Source of the DNA: Deltaproteobacteria bacterium
GTDB taxonomy: Bacteria > Myxococcota_A > Polyangia > Haliangiales > JADYYK01
Assembly: GCA_020853705.1 (NCBI GenBank)
Contig: JADYYK010000093.1
Coordinates: forward strand, 1-37,640
DNA: 37,640 nucleotides
Direction: 5' to 3'
The first letter of the stretch is position 1. Every line of letters begins with the position of its first letter. Both the position numbers and the translations under genes were made by a program. The notes under the pieces are model-generated. The model ran no database searches. It was not told where the DNA came from and worked only from the letters and a program-made list of their open reading frames with translations. Of this stretch, positions 28,007 to 37,640 are shown in pieces.

Positions 28007-29412
28007 TAGCGAACGCCGACTCCGAAGAACAGCCAGCTCGAGGTGTACGTCCCGTTGCCCACGATGGGCGGCGCGGGATCCGCCGGATCACGCTGGCGGA
28101 TCCCGGTGATCTGGCGGACCTGGCTGTTGGTCACGGTCGTCTCCGGCTGCAGCACATAGCCGAACACGGCGTCGAGGCCGAGCTTGCCGCTGGCCGACTT
28201 CCAGCCGCCGCCCAGGGTCAGCATGTGCTTCGAGGTGTCGATGGTCAGCGGCGACAGCCACTCGATCGGGGGCGCGCCCTGCTCGAAGGCGTAGCCACCG
28301 CGCACGCTGATGCTCCTCCGCTTGCCCAGTCCGGCCTCGACGCCGGCGTGCACGGCCAGGGTGTTCTCGAAGTTGCGCTTGATGATCTGCGGCGACAGGT
28401 CGTAGGTGCCGACCGCGGGCACGTCCTCGATGCGCGCGTCCGGGGTCACCGCGATCTCGTCGTGCATCGACCACATCTCGTAGTCGACCGCGACCTCGGC
28501 CTTCACCGCCGGGGTCGGGCGCGCCTCGACACCCGCGCGCAGCGTCGGCGGCAGGGTGAACTCGGTCTCGCCGGTGTCGCCCTGCATGCGCGCACCGTCG
28601 AAGAAGGCCGCCGACGGCAGGCGCACCCGCATCTGACCCGACGCGCGCACCCAGGTCGGCAGCTGCGCTGACAGCCCGACGCGCACCTTGGGATACGCCA
28701 CCTGCATGCCCACGCTGGCGGTCGGGTTGAAGAAGCCGGTCTGATCGATCTGGCCCACGGCGTCGAACTCGGGATCCTCGGGCGCGCAGATGGTCTCCGA
28801 CGGACACGACGAGATCACGATCTGCGAGCTGTACGACACGAACAGGTTCTGCACCGTGGCGCCCAGGCGCAGGTGCTTGCCGACCTTGTAGCCGGCGCCC
28901 ACCACCAGCGACGCGATGATGGTGCCGTCGGAGTTGACCGCCGAGTAGCGCTGCGGCCCCTCGACCGGGAAGCTCGCCAGCCCGGCGTAGGGCGCGATCA
29001 GCACCACCGCGCCGGCCAGCTTGTCGGAGAAGGCGTGGCCGACCCCGAGCGTCGGGATGACCTGCGGCGAGGCGCCGTTTTCGACCTTGGGCTGCTCCTG
29101 CACCGTGCCGGCGTCGCGATGGAACGTCGACGAGTTCGACACCAGCGCCAGATCCAGCAGCATCGACCAGCGCGTGCGCCGCGCGTCGCCGAGCTCGGGC
29201 GCTTCCCCTGCCAGCGAGGCCAGGCCGGCGGGGTTGTACCAGACCGCGTGCAGGTCATCGACGCCGGCCACGAAGGCGCCGCCCCGCCCCATCGGCCGCA
29301 CGCCGCGCCCGGGCAGCCAGAAGCCCGCCGCGCGCGCCGCGGGTTCGAACACCAGCGCCGCCGCCAGCGCCGCCGTCAGCGTCGCGGCGGTCAGCCACAC
29401 ACTCCGTCTCAT
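27997..29412 (-). CDS. FadL/OmpP1-type outer-membrane transport porin (471 aa)
   Basis: Signal peptide with cleavage near Ala-Arg-Ala-Ala (about residue 28). The mature N-terminus has GFWLPGRGVRPMGRGGAFVAG followed by AVWYNPAGLASL, the FadL-family hatch signature. Strand patterns run to the end (LRLGATVQNLFVSY, VKAEVAVDYEMWSM, RSISVRGGYAFEQG), and the protein finishes with FFGVGVRYDL, an aromatic-rich final strand typical of beta-barrels. The family imports long-chain fatty acids or other hydrophobic compounds. The start is ATG at 29412, 16 bp after the stop of the large lipoprotein gene, so the two are probably one operon. The stop lies in a hairpin. Confidence 0.92.
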   Translation of the reverse strand: MRRSVWLTAATLTAALAAALVFEPAARAAGFWLPGRGVRPMGRGGAFVAGVDDLHAVWYNPAGLASLAGEAPELGDARRTRWSMLLDLALVSNSSTFHRDAGTVQEQPKVENGASPQVIPTLGVGHAFSDKLAGAVVLIAPYAGLASFPVEGPQRYSAVNSDGTIIASLVVGAGYKVGKHLRLGATVQNLFVSYSSQIVISSCPSETICAPEDPEFDAVGQIDQTGFFNPTASVGMQVAYPKVRVGLSAQLPTWVRASGQMRVRLPSAAFFDGARMQGDTGETEFTLPPTLRAGVEARPTPAVKAEVAVDYEMWSMHDEIAVTPDARIEDVPAVGTYDLSPQIIKRNFENTLAVHAGVEAGLGKRRSISVRGGYAFEQGAPPIEWLSPLTIDTSKHMLTLGGGWKSASGKLGLDAVFGYVLQPETTVTNSQVRQITGIRQRDPADPAPPIVGNGTYTSSWLFFGVGVRYDL

Positions 29413-29428
29413 GGGCCCGGGACCTTTC

Positions 29429-32400
29429 TCAGTCGTCGTGACGGAGCTTGACGATGTCGATGAACTTCTTGAGGCCGCGCTTGTTGTCGGCGAGGAAGCC
29501 GCGGATCTGGGCGAAGCCATTCTCGAAGTCGGCGGCCAGGAAGGGCGCGCCGACGTTGACGCCGGGGCTGAGCCGGTTGACCTCGTGCACCGCCTCGAGG
29601 ATCTCGCTGAGCGGCGTGCGCCCGGGCTGGTGCTCGCGGAACAGGTTCTGGATCAGCTTGGTGAAGGTGCCCTTCACGCCGGCCTCCTCCTCACGCAGCA
29701 TCGAGCGCCGCATCAGCACCAGGTTCTGGTCCACGAAGCCGAGCTCGGGATCGACCACGCGCCCCATCATCTGCGCCACCGGCGCCAGGTCGGCGTCGTC
29801 GATGAACAGCTGCGCGATGTCGGCCGCCGCGGTGACCGAGGTCTGGAACGAGTCCGAGGCCCCGACGTCGTCGGTCAGGTAAGCCAGCAGGCCGTCGAGC
29901 TGATCGCGCGCCGCGGCGTCGCCCTGCAGCGCCAGCAGGAAGTCCGCCAGCGACGCGAACATCGGGCCGGTCAGCATGCGCTCGGCGTCGGCCGGCAGGG
30001 TCTGCCCCAGCCAGACCAGGGTGTCGCCGGTGGTGCGGTGCGCGCTCAGGCGGCCGCGCAGGAAGTCGACCACCGGGACCAGGATCCCGCGCAGCCGGCG
30101 ATCCCGGAAGCGCCACATGGTGCCCAGCTTCTCGCCGGCGAACATCTGATCGGCCATCGAGGACGCCGCCTCCTGCCAGGCCACCGCCTCGACGTTGCCG
30201 CCGTCCCACAGCATGCGCTTGCGCGCATAGGCGTCGGCCAGCACCAGGTAGGGCGAGATCGGCGTCACCATGGCGCGCCCGTCGGCGGTCGGCAGCGTGG
30301 TCAGCCCCGCGCGCGTCTTGATGCCGGCCTTGGGCTCCAGGATCCAGCGCGCCGCGGCGGCCAGCACCTCGGGCGCCCGCTTGCCCGCGCTGGTGCGCAG
30401 CGCGTTGATGGTCGGCGCGCCATCGACGAAGGCGTCGAGCAGCTCGGTCTTCTCGAGCACGTCGATCATCTGGGTCTCGTAGCGCATGGCGCCGCTGCCG
30501 TAGGCGTAGCGCGGCGCCGTCGCGTTGGTGAACTGGTGGTCGAGCGAGTCGCGCGTCGGCCAGTGCTTGTGCATGACGCTGAACAGATCGACCAGGATCT
30601 TCTCGGCGTTGTGATCGGCGAAGGCCTGCGCGATGGGGCGCAGCTTGTCGTAGAAACCCTCGGCCTCCCACACCGGCAGGGCGCCGACGTGCAGGTCGAT
30701 GAAGCGCTCGCCGGTGCGCGTGCGCGCGGGATCGGCGGTGTCGGCGATGAAGTCGGGCGGCGGGTTCAGGAACAGCACGCGGTTGAGCGACGCCGGGGTC
30801 GGGTGCGTGGTGAAGCCCGTGATGGTGGACGAGTCCTCGATCAGGCTGTCCGAGATGACCGCGCGCACCACGGCGTTGAGGTTCTTGAGCTCGAGGAACG
30901 CCTTGGGCCGGATGCGCCCCTTGTAGTCGGTCGAGGTGTTGCCGTTGGCGTCCTTCAGGTAGGCGATCGACTGCACGTAGAAGACCGCCAGGTCATCGAT
31001 CTGGAACAGCTCGCACTCGTTGTTGAAGGTCTGCACCGTGATGCCGAACTGGCGGATGCGCGCACCCGCCTTGGAGCACAGCCGGGCCCCGTTGGCGTCC
31101 GCGATGGTGTGCAGCAGGCGCTGCAGGATGCTGCGATTCAGCCCCGAGTCGGTCATGCCGGCGCCGCGCCCCACCGGGGTCACGAAGGTGCCGGTGAGCG
31201 CCTGGTTGGGGCCGTTGACGTCGAAGCGATCCTTGAACTTCATGTACTTCACGAACAGCGGGCCGAGCCCCTTGACCTCGGGCTTCTCCAGCGCGCGCAG
31301 CAGAGCCTCGGTCAGCCCCGGCGTGCGCAGGATGCGCACCACGATGGGCACCAGGTCGTCATACAGCGGCGAGGTCGCCGGGATGGTCGACTCGGGGTGC
31401 GCCTTGCCGAGATCGGCGACCTTGAGCAGCGAGCCGATCAGGCGCGACGCCACCGCCTCGCGACCGGCCACGTTGGCGTCGGTCTCGGTGGCCAGCAGCG
31501 CGCGCGCGATCTGCAGGGTGTCGTCGATGGCCGGGTCCTGCAGGATGAGCAGGTAGCCGTGGATCATGTCGAGCAGCGGCGCGTTGGCGGTGTCGTAGCC
31601 CTTGTAGGTGACCGGCTTGCTGCCGATGATGCGGCTGGCGTCGGGGACGCGCGTGCCCAGCAGCGCCGAGGCGCCCCGGATGAACTTGGTGCCGGTCTTG
31701 CGCATGGGGTCGAACAGGTCGAGCGCCTCGCGCGCCAGACCGGCCAGCACGGTGCGATCGAGATCGCGGTAGCGGTACAGCGTCGGCCCGGCGGCCATCT
31801 GCAGCGCGCGGCCCTGGGCGTCGCGCGGCGTCCCGGTGGCGTCGACCAGGGGCGTCGCGAACGGCGTCGGGGGCTGGAACGGCATGCCCGCGGCGTCGAC
31901 GAAGCGGCCCTCGGCGTCGATGTCAGCCAGGCCGTCGTTGTTCTTGTCGACGAACTTGGAGCGCGCCGGGTTGTTGAGCGCGGTCGGGTCCACCGCGGCC
32001 AGGCCGCGGAAGTCACGCACCACCAGCGCGCGCGGCTTGTTGGTCGACAGCTCGGCGCTCTCGGTGAACAGCAGGTCGAGCGCCAGCTTGAGGGTGCGAT
32101 CGGCGGCGCCCGGGTTGGCGGTGACGTCGGTGGCGCCGAGCTGCGCCGACAGCGCCTTCATGAGCTGCTTGAACTCGACCGCGGCGCTGCCGCCGCTGCC
32201 GCCCTCGGCGGGCGCGATGGCGGCAACCTGGGTGCGCAGCAGGGTGTCGAGCTCGGGATAGGCGGCGATGGCGGTCATCACACCGACCGCGGGTGACACC
32301 GGCGCGGTGGTGGACGCCGACAGCGGGCGGTAGCCCAGCCGGTAGTCGAGGTGCTGCATCGCGGTCAGGAACGGGGTGTCCTGCTCCATCATGTCGAGGA

Positions 32401-32815
32401 CCTGGGCGGCCTTCTCGATGGTCAGCTGGACGGTGTCGTCGTCATACAGCGAGGTCATCGCGACCAGCATCTTCTGCAGGTCGGTCTTGAGCGCCGGCGG
32501 GATGGCGGCGTCGATGGCGGTGATGAGGCGCTCGCGGTAGGTGGTCAGCGTGCGCAGGCGCTCGGGGGTGTCGGACGGGGCGTCGCCGCCGCTGCGACAG
32601 AGATCGCGGAAGTTGTCACCGCGGACATCGACGCGGCCGTCGCCGTCGTTGAGGTCCTCGAGGTAGGCGACCCGCTTGCAGCCCAGGGTGTAGACCCGCT
32701 GGCCGAAGCTACCGGTGTCGACCGGTTTACGCGTCGTGTCGAAGTCCCGGGCGCAGCTGGCTGCAAGGGTGACGAGGGCCAGTGCTGGAACCGACCAGTA
32801 ACGAAAGTGACGCAT
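29429..32815 (-). CDS. Very large lipoprotein (1128 aa), function unknown
   Basis: Canonical lipobox Leu-Ala-Ala-Ser-Cys (Cys 21) in MRHFRYWSVPALALVTLAASC. AGGAG is 6 nt before the ATG at 32815; an earlier Met eight codons upstream would spoil the signal peptide. The body is mostly helical without a recognised domain. Two Asp/Asn-rich loops resemble calcium-binding thrombospondin-3/EF-type repeats: EDLNDGDGRVDVRGD near residue 53 and DKNNDGLADIDAEG near 290. Short segments such as VKYMKFKDRFDVNGPN and GPMFASLADFLLALQGD give no family. Directly upstream of the FadL porin, so perhaps its periplasmic or surface partner (inference). Confidence 0.87.
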   Translation of the reverse strand: MRHFRYWSVPALALVTLAASCARDFDTTRKPVDTGSFGQRVYTLGCKRVAYLEDLNDGDGRVDVRGDNFRDLCRSGGDAPSDTPERLRTLTTYRERLITAIDAAIPPALKTDLQKMLVAMTSLYDDDTVQLTIEKAAQVLDMMEQDTPFLTAMQHLDYRLGYRPLSASTTAPVSPAVGVMTAIAAYPELDTLLRTQVAAIAPAEGGSGGSAAVEFKQLMKALSAQLGATDVTANPGAADRTLKLALDLLFTESAELSTNKPRALVVRDFRGLAAVDPTALNNPARSKFVDKNNDGLADIDAEGRFVDAAGMPFQPPTPFATPLVDATGTPRDAQGRALQMAAGPTLYRYRDLDRTVLAGLAREALDLFDPMRKTGTKFIRGASALLGTRVPDASRIIGSKPVTYKGYDTANAPLLDMIHGYLLILQDPAIDDTLQIARALLATETDANVAGREAVASRLIGSLLKVADLGKAHPESTIPATSPLYDDLVPIVVRILRTPGLTEALLRALEKPEVKGLGPLFVKYMKFKDRFDVNGPNQALTGTFVTPVGRGAGMTDSGLNRSILQRLLHTIADANGARLCSKAGARIRQFGITVQTFNNECELFQIDDLAVFYVQSIAYLKDANGNTSTDYKGRIRPKAFLELKNLNAVVRAVISDSLIEDSSTITGFTTHPTPASLNRVLFLNPPPDFIADTADPARTRTGERFIDLHVGALPVWEAEGFYDKLRPIAQAFADHNAEKILVDLFSVMHKHWPTRDSLDHQFTNATAPRYAYGSGAMRYETQMIDVLEKTELLDAFVDGAPTINALRTSAGKRAPEVLAAAARWILEPKAGIKTRAGLTTLPTADGRAMVTPISPYLVLADAYARKRMLWDGGNVEAVAWQEAASSMADQMFAGEKLGTMWRFRDRRLRGILVPVVDFLRGRLSAHRTTGDTLVWLGQTLPADAERMLTGPMFASLADFLLALQGDAAARDQLDGLLAYLTDDVGASDSFQTSVTAAADIAQLFIDDADLAPVAQMMGRVVDPELGFVDQNLVLMRRSMLREEEAGVKGTFTKLIQNLFREHQPGRTPLSEILEAVHEVNRLSPGVNVGAPFLAADFENGFAQIRGFLADNKRGLKKFIDIVKLRHDD

Positions 32816-32856
32816 GCCCGACTCCTGCTCGTAGTCCAAACGAAACCCGACATCCC

Positions 32857-32885
32857 AGGCTACCCGTGCGGATTTCGTGGGTCAA
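32857..32885 (-). promoter_or_regulatory. Candidate promoter of the lipoprotein-FadL operon
   Basis: Minus-strand TTGACC (32885-32880), 17-bp spacer, TAGCCT (32862-32857). A start near 32850 leaves a ~35-nt leader with AGGAG in place. It lies in the ~100-bp gap shared with the divergent kinase gene. Confidence 0.4.
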
Positions 32886-32917
32886 TGGCTGCATGCGCTG
32901 TTATCCTGCCGCCCGCG

Positions 32918-34822
32918 ATGGCGCCGGGGCTACCGGAGCAGTTCGGGAAGTATGTCCTCCTGGAGCGACTGGGGGCCGGCGGCATGGCCGAGGTCTTCCG
33001 GGCGGTCTTGCGCGCCGAGGGCGGCTTCGAGAAGCAGGTCGCCCTCAAGCGCGTGCTGGCGCCGTTCGAGGACCAGGAGGACTTCGTCACCCTGTTCATC
33101 GACGAGGCCAGGATCGTCGCGGCCTTGAGCCACACCAACCTGTGCCAGGTGTTCGACTTCGGCGACGTGAATGGTTCTCACTATCTGGCCATGGAGCTGG
33201 TCGAGGGGCTCGACCTCGGCCACCTGGTGGAGGCGTGCGAGAAGGCCGGCCAGCCGTTCCCCCACGCCTCGGCGGCCTTCGTCATCGCCGAGGCGGCGCG
33301 CGGGCTCGACTATGCCCACCAGCGCAAGGACGCCGAGGGCGAACCGCTGGGGATCGTGCACCGCGATGTCAGCCCCCAGAACCTGCTGATCTCGTCCACT
33401 GGCGAGGTCAAGGTGACCGACTTCGGCATCGCCAAGGCGGCCGGCAAGCGCCACCGCACCGCGACCGGCGTGGTCATGGGCAAGCTGCGCTACATGTCGC
33501 CCGAGCAGGTGGTCGGCGCGCTGGCGCTGGATCCGCGCTCGGACGTCTTCTCGCTGGGCGTCATCCTGTTCGAGCTGCTGGTGGGCGGGCCGATGCACCA
33601 GGGTGTCGGCCAGGTGCGCGCCGCCGAGCTGCTGCACAGCCAGGACGCGCCGCTGGCGTCGTCGCGATCGCCCGATGTGCCGCCGGAGCTGGACCGCATC
33701 TGCGCCCAGGCGCTGGCGCGTGATCGCGACAAGAGGTACCCGCGGGCGGCGGATCTGGCGCGTGACCTGGCGCGCTGGCTGTCGAGCGCGGCGCCCGGCT
33801 TCACGCGCGAGGATCTGGGCGCGCTGGTGACCCGGATGGCGGCGGTGGCGCGGCCGAAACGGGCGGGCTCGAAGGGCGAGGCCGGCGACAAGGCCGCGAG
33901 CGGCGACAAGGGCAAGGACGGCAAGCTGCTGACCGCGGCCGAGGTGGCCGACACCGCGGCGCTGGGGGCCGACGAGATCTCGGCGGCGCGCGAGGCGGCC
34001 GGGCGCTCGGGCGCGGCGGCCAAGGGGGCGGCGGCGCTGCCCACGCGCCCGATGAAGCTCGACAGGAAGACCGGGACGCTGCGCGAGCTGGCCAGCGGTG
34101 AGTCGGCGGCGGCGCCGGCGGCGGGCGACGGCGACGGGGCGGCCGCAGGGCAGCGCGGGGGCACCGGCAAGACCGACAAGCCCATCGAGCTGGTCCAGCG
34201 CAAGCCGTCCGAGGCGGCGGCGCCGGCGCGGGCACGGGGCAAGCTGGGGCTGGGCATGATGATCGGCATCGGCGCCACCGCGGTGCTGGTGGGCGCGGGC
34301 AGCTTCATCGTGTACCGGGTCATGAACCCCGGACACCCGACGGCGGCGCGCCACGATGACGCCGGGCTGCCCGAGGCGGGGCTGCCCGATGGCGGACTCG
34401 ACGCCGCGGGGCTGCTCGTGGTGGGCGGGCCGGACGGGGCGGCAGGGCCAGCGCCGCGGGTGGACGCCGGGGCGCCCGACGCGGATGACGGCACCGTGTT
34501 CGATGTCGTGGTGTCCGAGTGGAAGCGCAACGACGTGGTCACCGTCGATGACAGCCTGCAGCTGCACATCGACGGCACGGTGACCCGTCCGCCGCCCGGG
34601 ATCCGCGAGCTCGACATCCAGCTCAACCTGTTCGGCAGCGACTACCAGAACGGGGTGCGCTTCCTGGTCGAGGATGGCACCCGGCTGCTCGAGCTGGCGC
34701 GGCCGCCCAAGGTGCGCGGCCGCGGCCTCATCACGGTGACCTTTCAGCTGCCCGACGGCGGCAACCCGACCCACCTGCGGGTCGAGCGCGGCCTGTCGCG
34801 CGCCCGCATCAGGCTGAAGTAG
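32918..34822 (+). CDS. Transmembrane Hanks-type Ser/Thr kinase (634 aa)
   Basis: The kinase domain starts almost at the N-terminus: FGKYVLLERLGAGGMAEVF, VALK with Lys about 44, IVHRDVSPQNLL with Asp about 150, TDFGIAK Asp about 168, RYMSPEQ, SDVFSLGVILFELL. HRDVSPQN is the variant common in myxobacterial kinases and keeps the catalytic Asp. A long Ala/Gly/Lys-rich linker (about 310-440) precedes one membrane helix (LGLGMMIGIGATAVLVGAGS, about 444-468). An extracytoplasmic Asp/Gly-rich linker and a beta domain follow (VVTVDDSLQLHIDGTVT, IRELDIQLNLFGSDY). ATG 32918 places the kinase fold as in relatives; ATG 32885 is a weaker option. No good Shine-Dalgarno was found for either. Confidence 0.93.
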   Translation: MAPGLPEQFGKYVLLERLGAGGMAEVFRAVLRAEGGFEKQVALKRVLAPFEDQEDFVTLFIDEARIVAALSHTNLCQVFDFGDVNGSHYLAMELVEGLDLGHLVEACEKAGQPFPHASAAFVIAEAARGLDYAHQRKDAEGEPLGIVHRDVSPQNLLISSTGEVKVTDFGIAKAAGKRHRTATGVVMGKLRYMSPEQVVGALALDPRSDVFSLGVILFELLVGGPMHQGVGQVRAAELLHSQDAPLASSRSPDVPPELDRICAQALARDRDKRYPRAADLARDLARWLSSAAPGFTREDLGALVTRMAAVARPKRAGSKGEAGDKAASGDKGKDGKLLTAAEVADTAALGADEISAAREAAGRSGAAAKGAAALPTRPMKLDRKTGTLRELASGESAAAPAAGDGDGAAAGQRGGTGKTDKPIELVQRKPSEAAAPARARGKLGLGMMIGIGATAVLVGAGSFIVYRVMNPGHPTAARHDDAGLPEAGLPDGGLDAAGLLVVGGPDGAAGPAPRVDAGAPDADDGTVFDVVVSEWKRNDVVTVDDSLQLHIDGTVTRPPPGIRELDIQLNLFGSDYQNGVRFLVEDGTRLLELARPPKVRGRGLITVTFQLPDGGNPTHLRVERGLSRARIRLK

Positions 34823-34826
34823 GCAG

Positions 34827-34846
34827 CGTCGCGACGGCCAGCTGGC
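34827..34846. repeat. Two adjacent 10-bp palindromes between convergent kinases
   Basis: CGTCGCGACG (34827-34836) is followed directly by GCCAGCTGGC (34837-34846), both perfect. They fill most of the 27-bp gap between the stops of the two kinase genes and might end both transcripts. They have no loop, so hairpins would be poor. Confidence 0.5.
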
Positions 34847-34849
34847 AGG

Positions 34850-37357
<2,508 letters not shown>

Positions 37358-37384
37358 CGGGTGTCGGTTTGGACGTGAAGCCCC

Positions 37385-37404
37385 TGCTGGTAGTTAACCC
37401 AGCA
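37385..37404. promoter_or_regulatory. Inverted repeat upstream of the kinase start
   Basis: TGCTGG (37385-37390) and CCAGCA (37399-37404) are complementary around an AT-rich centre containing GTTAAC. They lie 28-47 bp upstream of the kinase ATG, where an operator or -10 region would be. Weak but well placed. Confidence 0.3.
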
Positions 37405-37640
37405 TACGCATGGACAGCAAAATCAGGGCCGACCTTGGGTCATCGTGATTTCAGGCGGTTGCGTGGGCGGGCGTCAACTTTCGGCAGTCCAGGTGATGCA
37501 AATTCGATACTGCTGCGCAGTTCTCGCATGCGGGTTCCGCCAAGGGGCCTGGACTGATGCGGCCCCCAGCATTTTTGCCGCACCGCATTACACGGATTGA
37601 GTGCTGCGGCGTTCTCGACTACTGCTGGTCGACGCAACAA
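37405..37640. other. Intergenic region at window end, no gene supported
   Basis: Less GC-rich than the rest. A short minus-strand open frame reaches the edge but has no signal, domain or ribosome site. Probably the upstream regulatory region of the kinase gene. Confidence 0.5.

Noticed and set aside
29021..32296. 1091-codon plus-strand open frame opposite FadL and the large lipoprotein
   Set aside because: Composition typical of a GC-rich shadow frame (Arg/His/Gln/Gly/Ala) and it crosses two well-supported genes.
32351..32917. N-terminal extension of the kinase starting at 32918
   Set aside because: It would overlap the divergent lipoprotein gene and its promoter; the kinase fold begins right after ATG 32918.
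37440..37640. Minus-strand 66-codon frame at the right edge
   Set aside because: No ribosome site, domain or signal; starts only because the window ends there. Could be revisited with flanking sequence.

Overview
The window is a very GC-rich, gene-dense piece of a Gram-negative genome. It carries eight predicted lipoproteins, a FadL-type porin, three transmembrane Hanks-type Ser/Thr kinases, TPR/two-helix envelope proteins with Pro-Ser linkers, and split-subunit glycyl-tRNA synthetase. This mix fits Myxococcota (Polyangia, for example a Haliangium or Nannocystis relative); that placement is inference from gene content, not from a marker gene. No mobile element, prophage, CRISPR array, rRNA or tRNA was recognised.

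Layout. 1-125: a 14-bp tandem array running off the left edge. 145-10249 (minus): glyQ-glyS-ppdK followed by two coupled lipoproteins (a beta-propeller and a Cys-rich protein). 10381-12703 (plus): a small lipoprotein and a lipoprotein alpha/beta hydrolase whose nucleophile serine is glycine. 12732-20279 (minus): an unknown secreted protein, a TPR lipoprotein (PilF-like), a RodZ-like HTH membrane protein, a 44-bp tandem repeat array, then recO, a PfkB sugar kinase, a TPR/two-helix protein and a zinc-ribbon kinase, mostly overlapping by 1-4 bp. 20532-26838 (plus): a class II glutamine amidotransferase-like protein with Ser in place of the N-terminal Cys, a TPR/two-helix protein, two tandem paralogous lipoproteins and a von Willebrand A-domain protein. 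26839-27131: an intergenic region rich in repeats and inverted repeats. 27132-27914: a TetR regulator, convergent with a FadL porin that follows a 1128-residue lipoprotein. 32918-37357: two convergent transmembrane kinases.

The housekeeping genes (recO, glyQ, glyS, ppdK) look like parts of one ancestral block now split by about 6.5 kb of envelope and signalling genes. The rest is mostly cell-surface biology: lipoproteins, TPR scaffolds, a VWA adhesion-type domain and kinases with periplasmic C-termini.

The most distinctive signal is non-coding. Four near-identical hairpin modules (14-16 bp stem, 3-nt loop) occur in the window. In three of them the stop codon of the gene lies inside the gene-proximal arm. 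Two of the four abut tandem repeat arrays, and the 44-bp array repeats a shorter version of the module five times.
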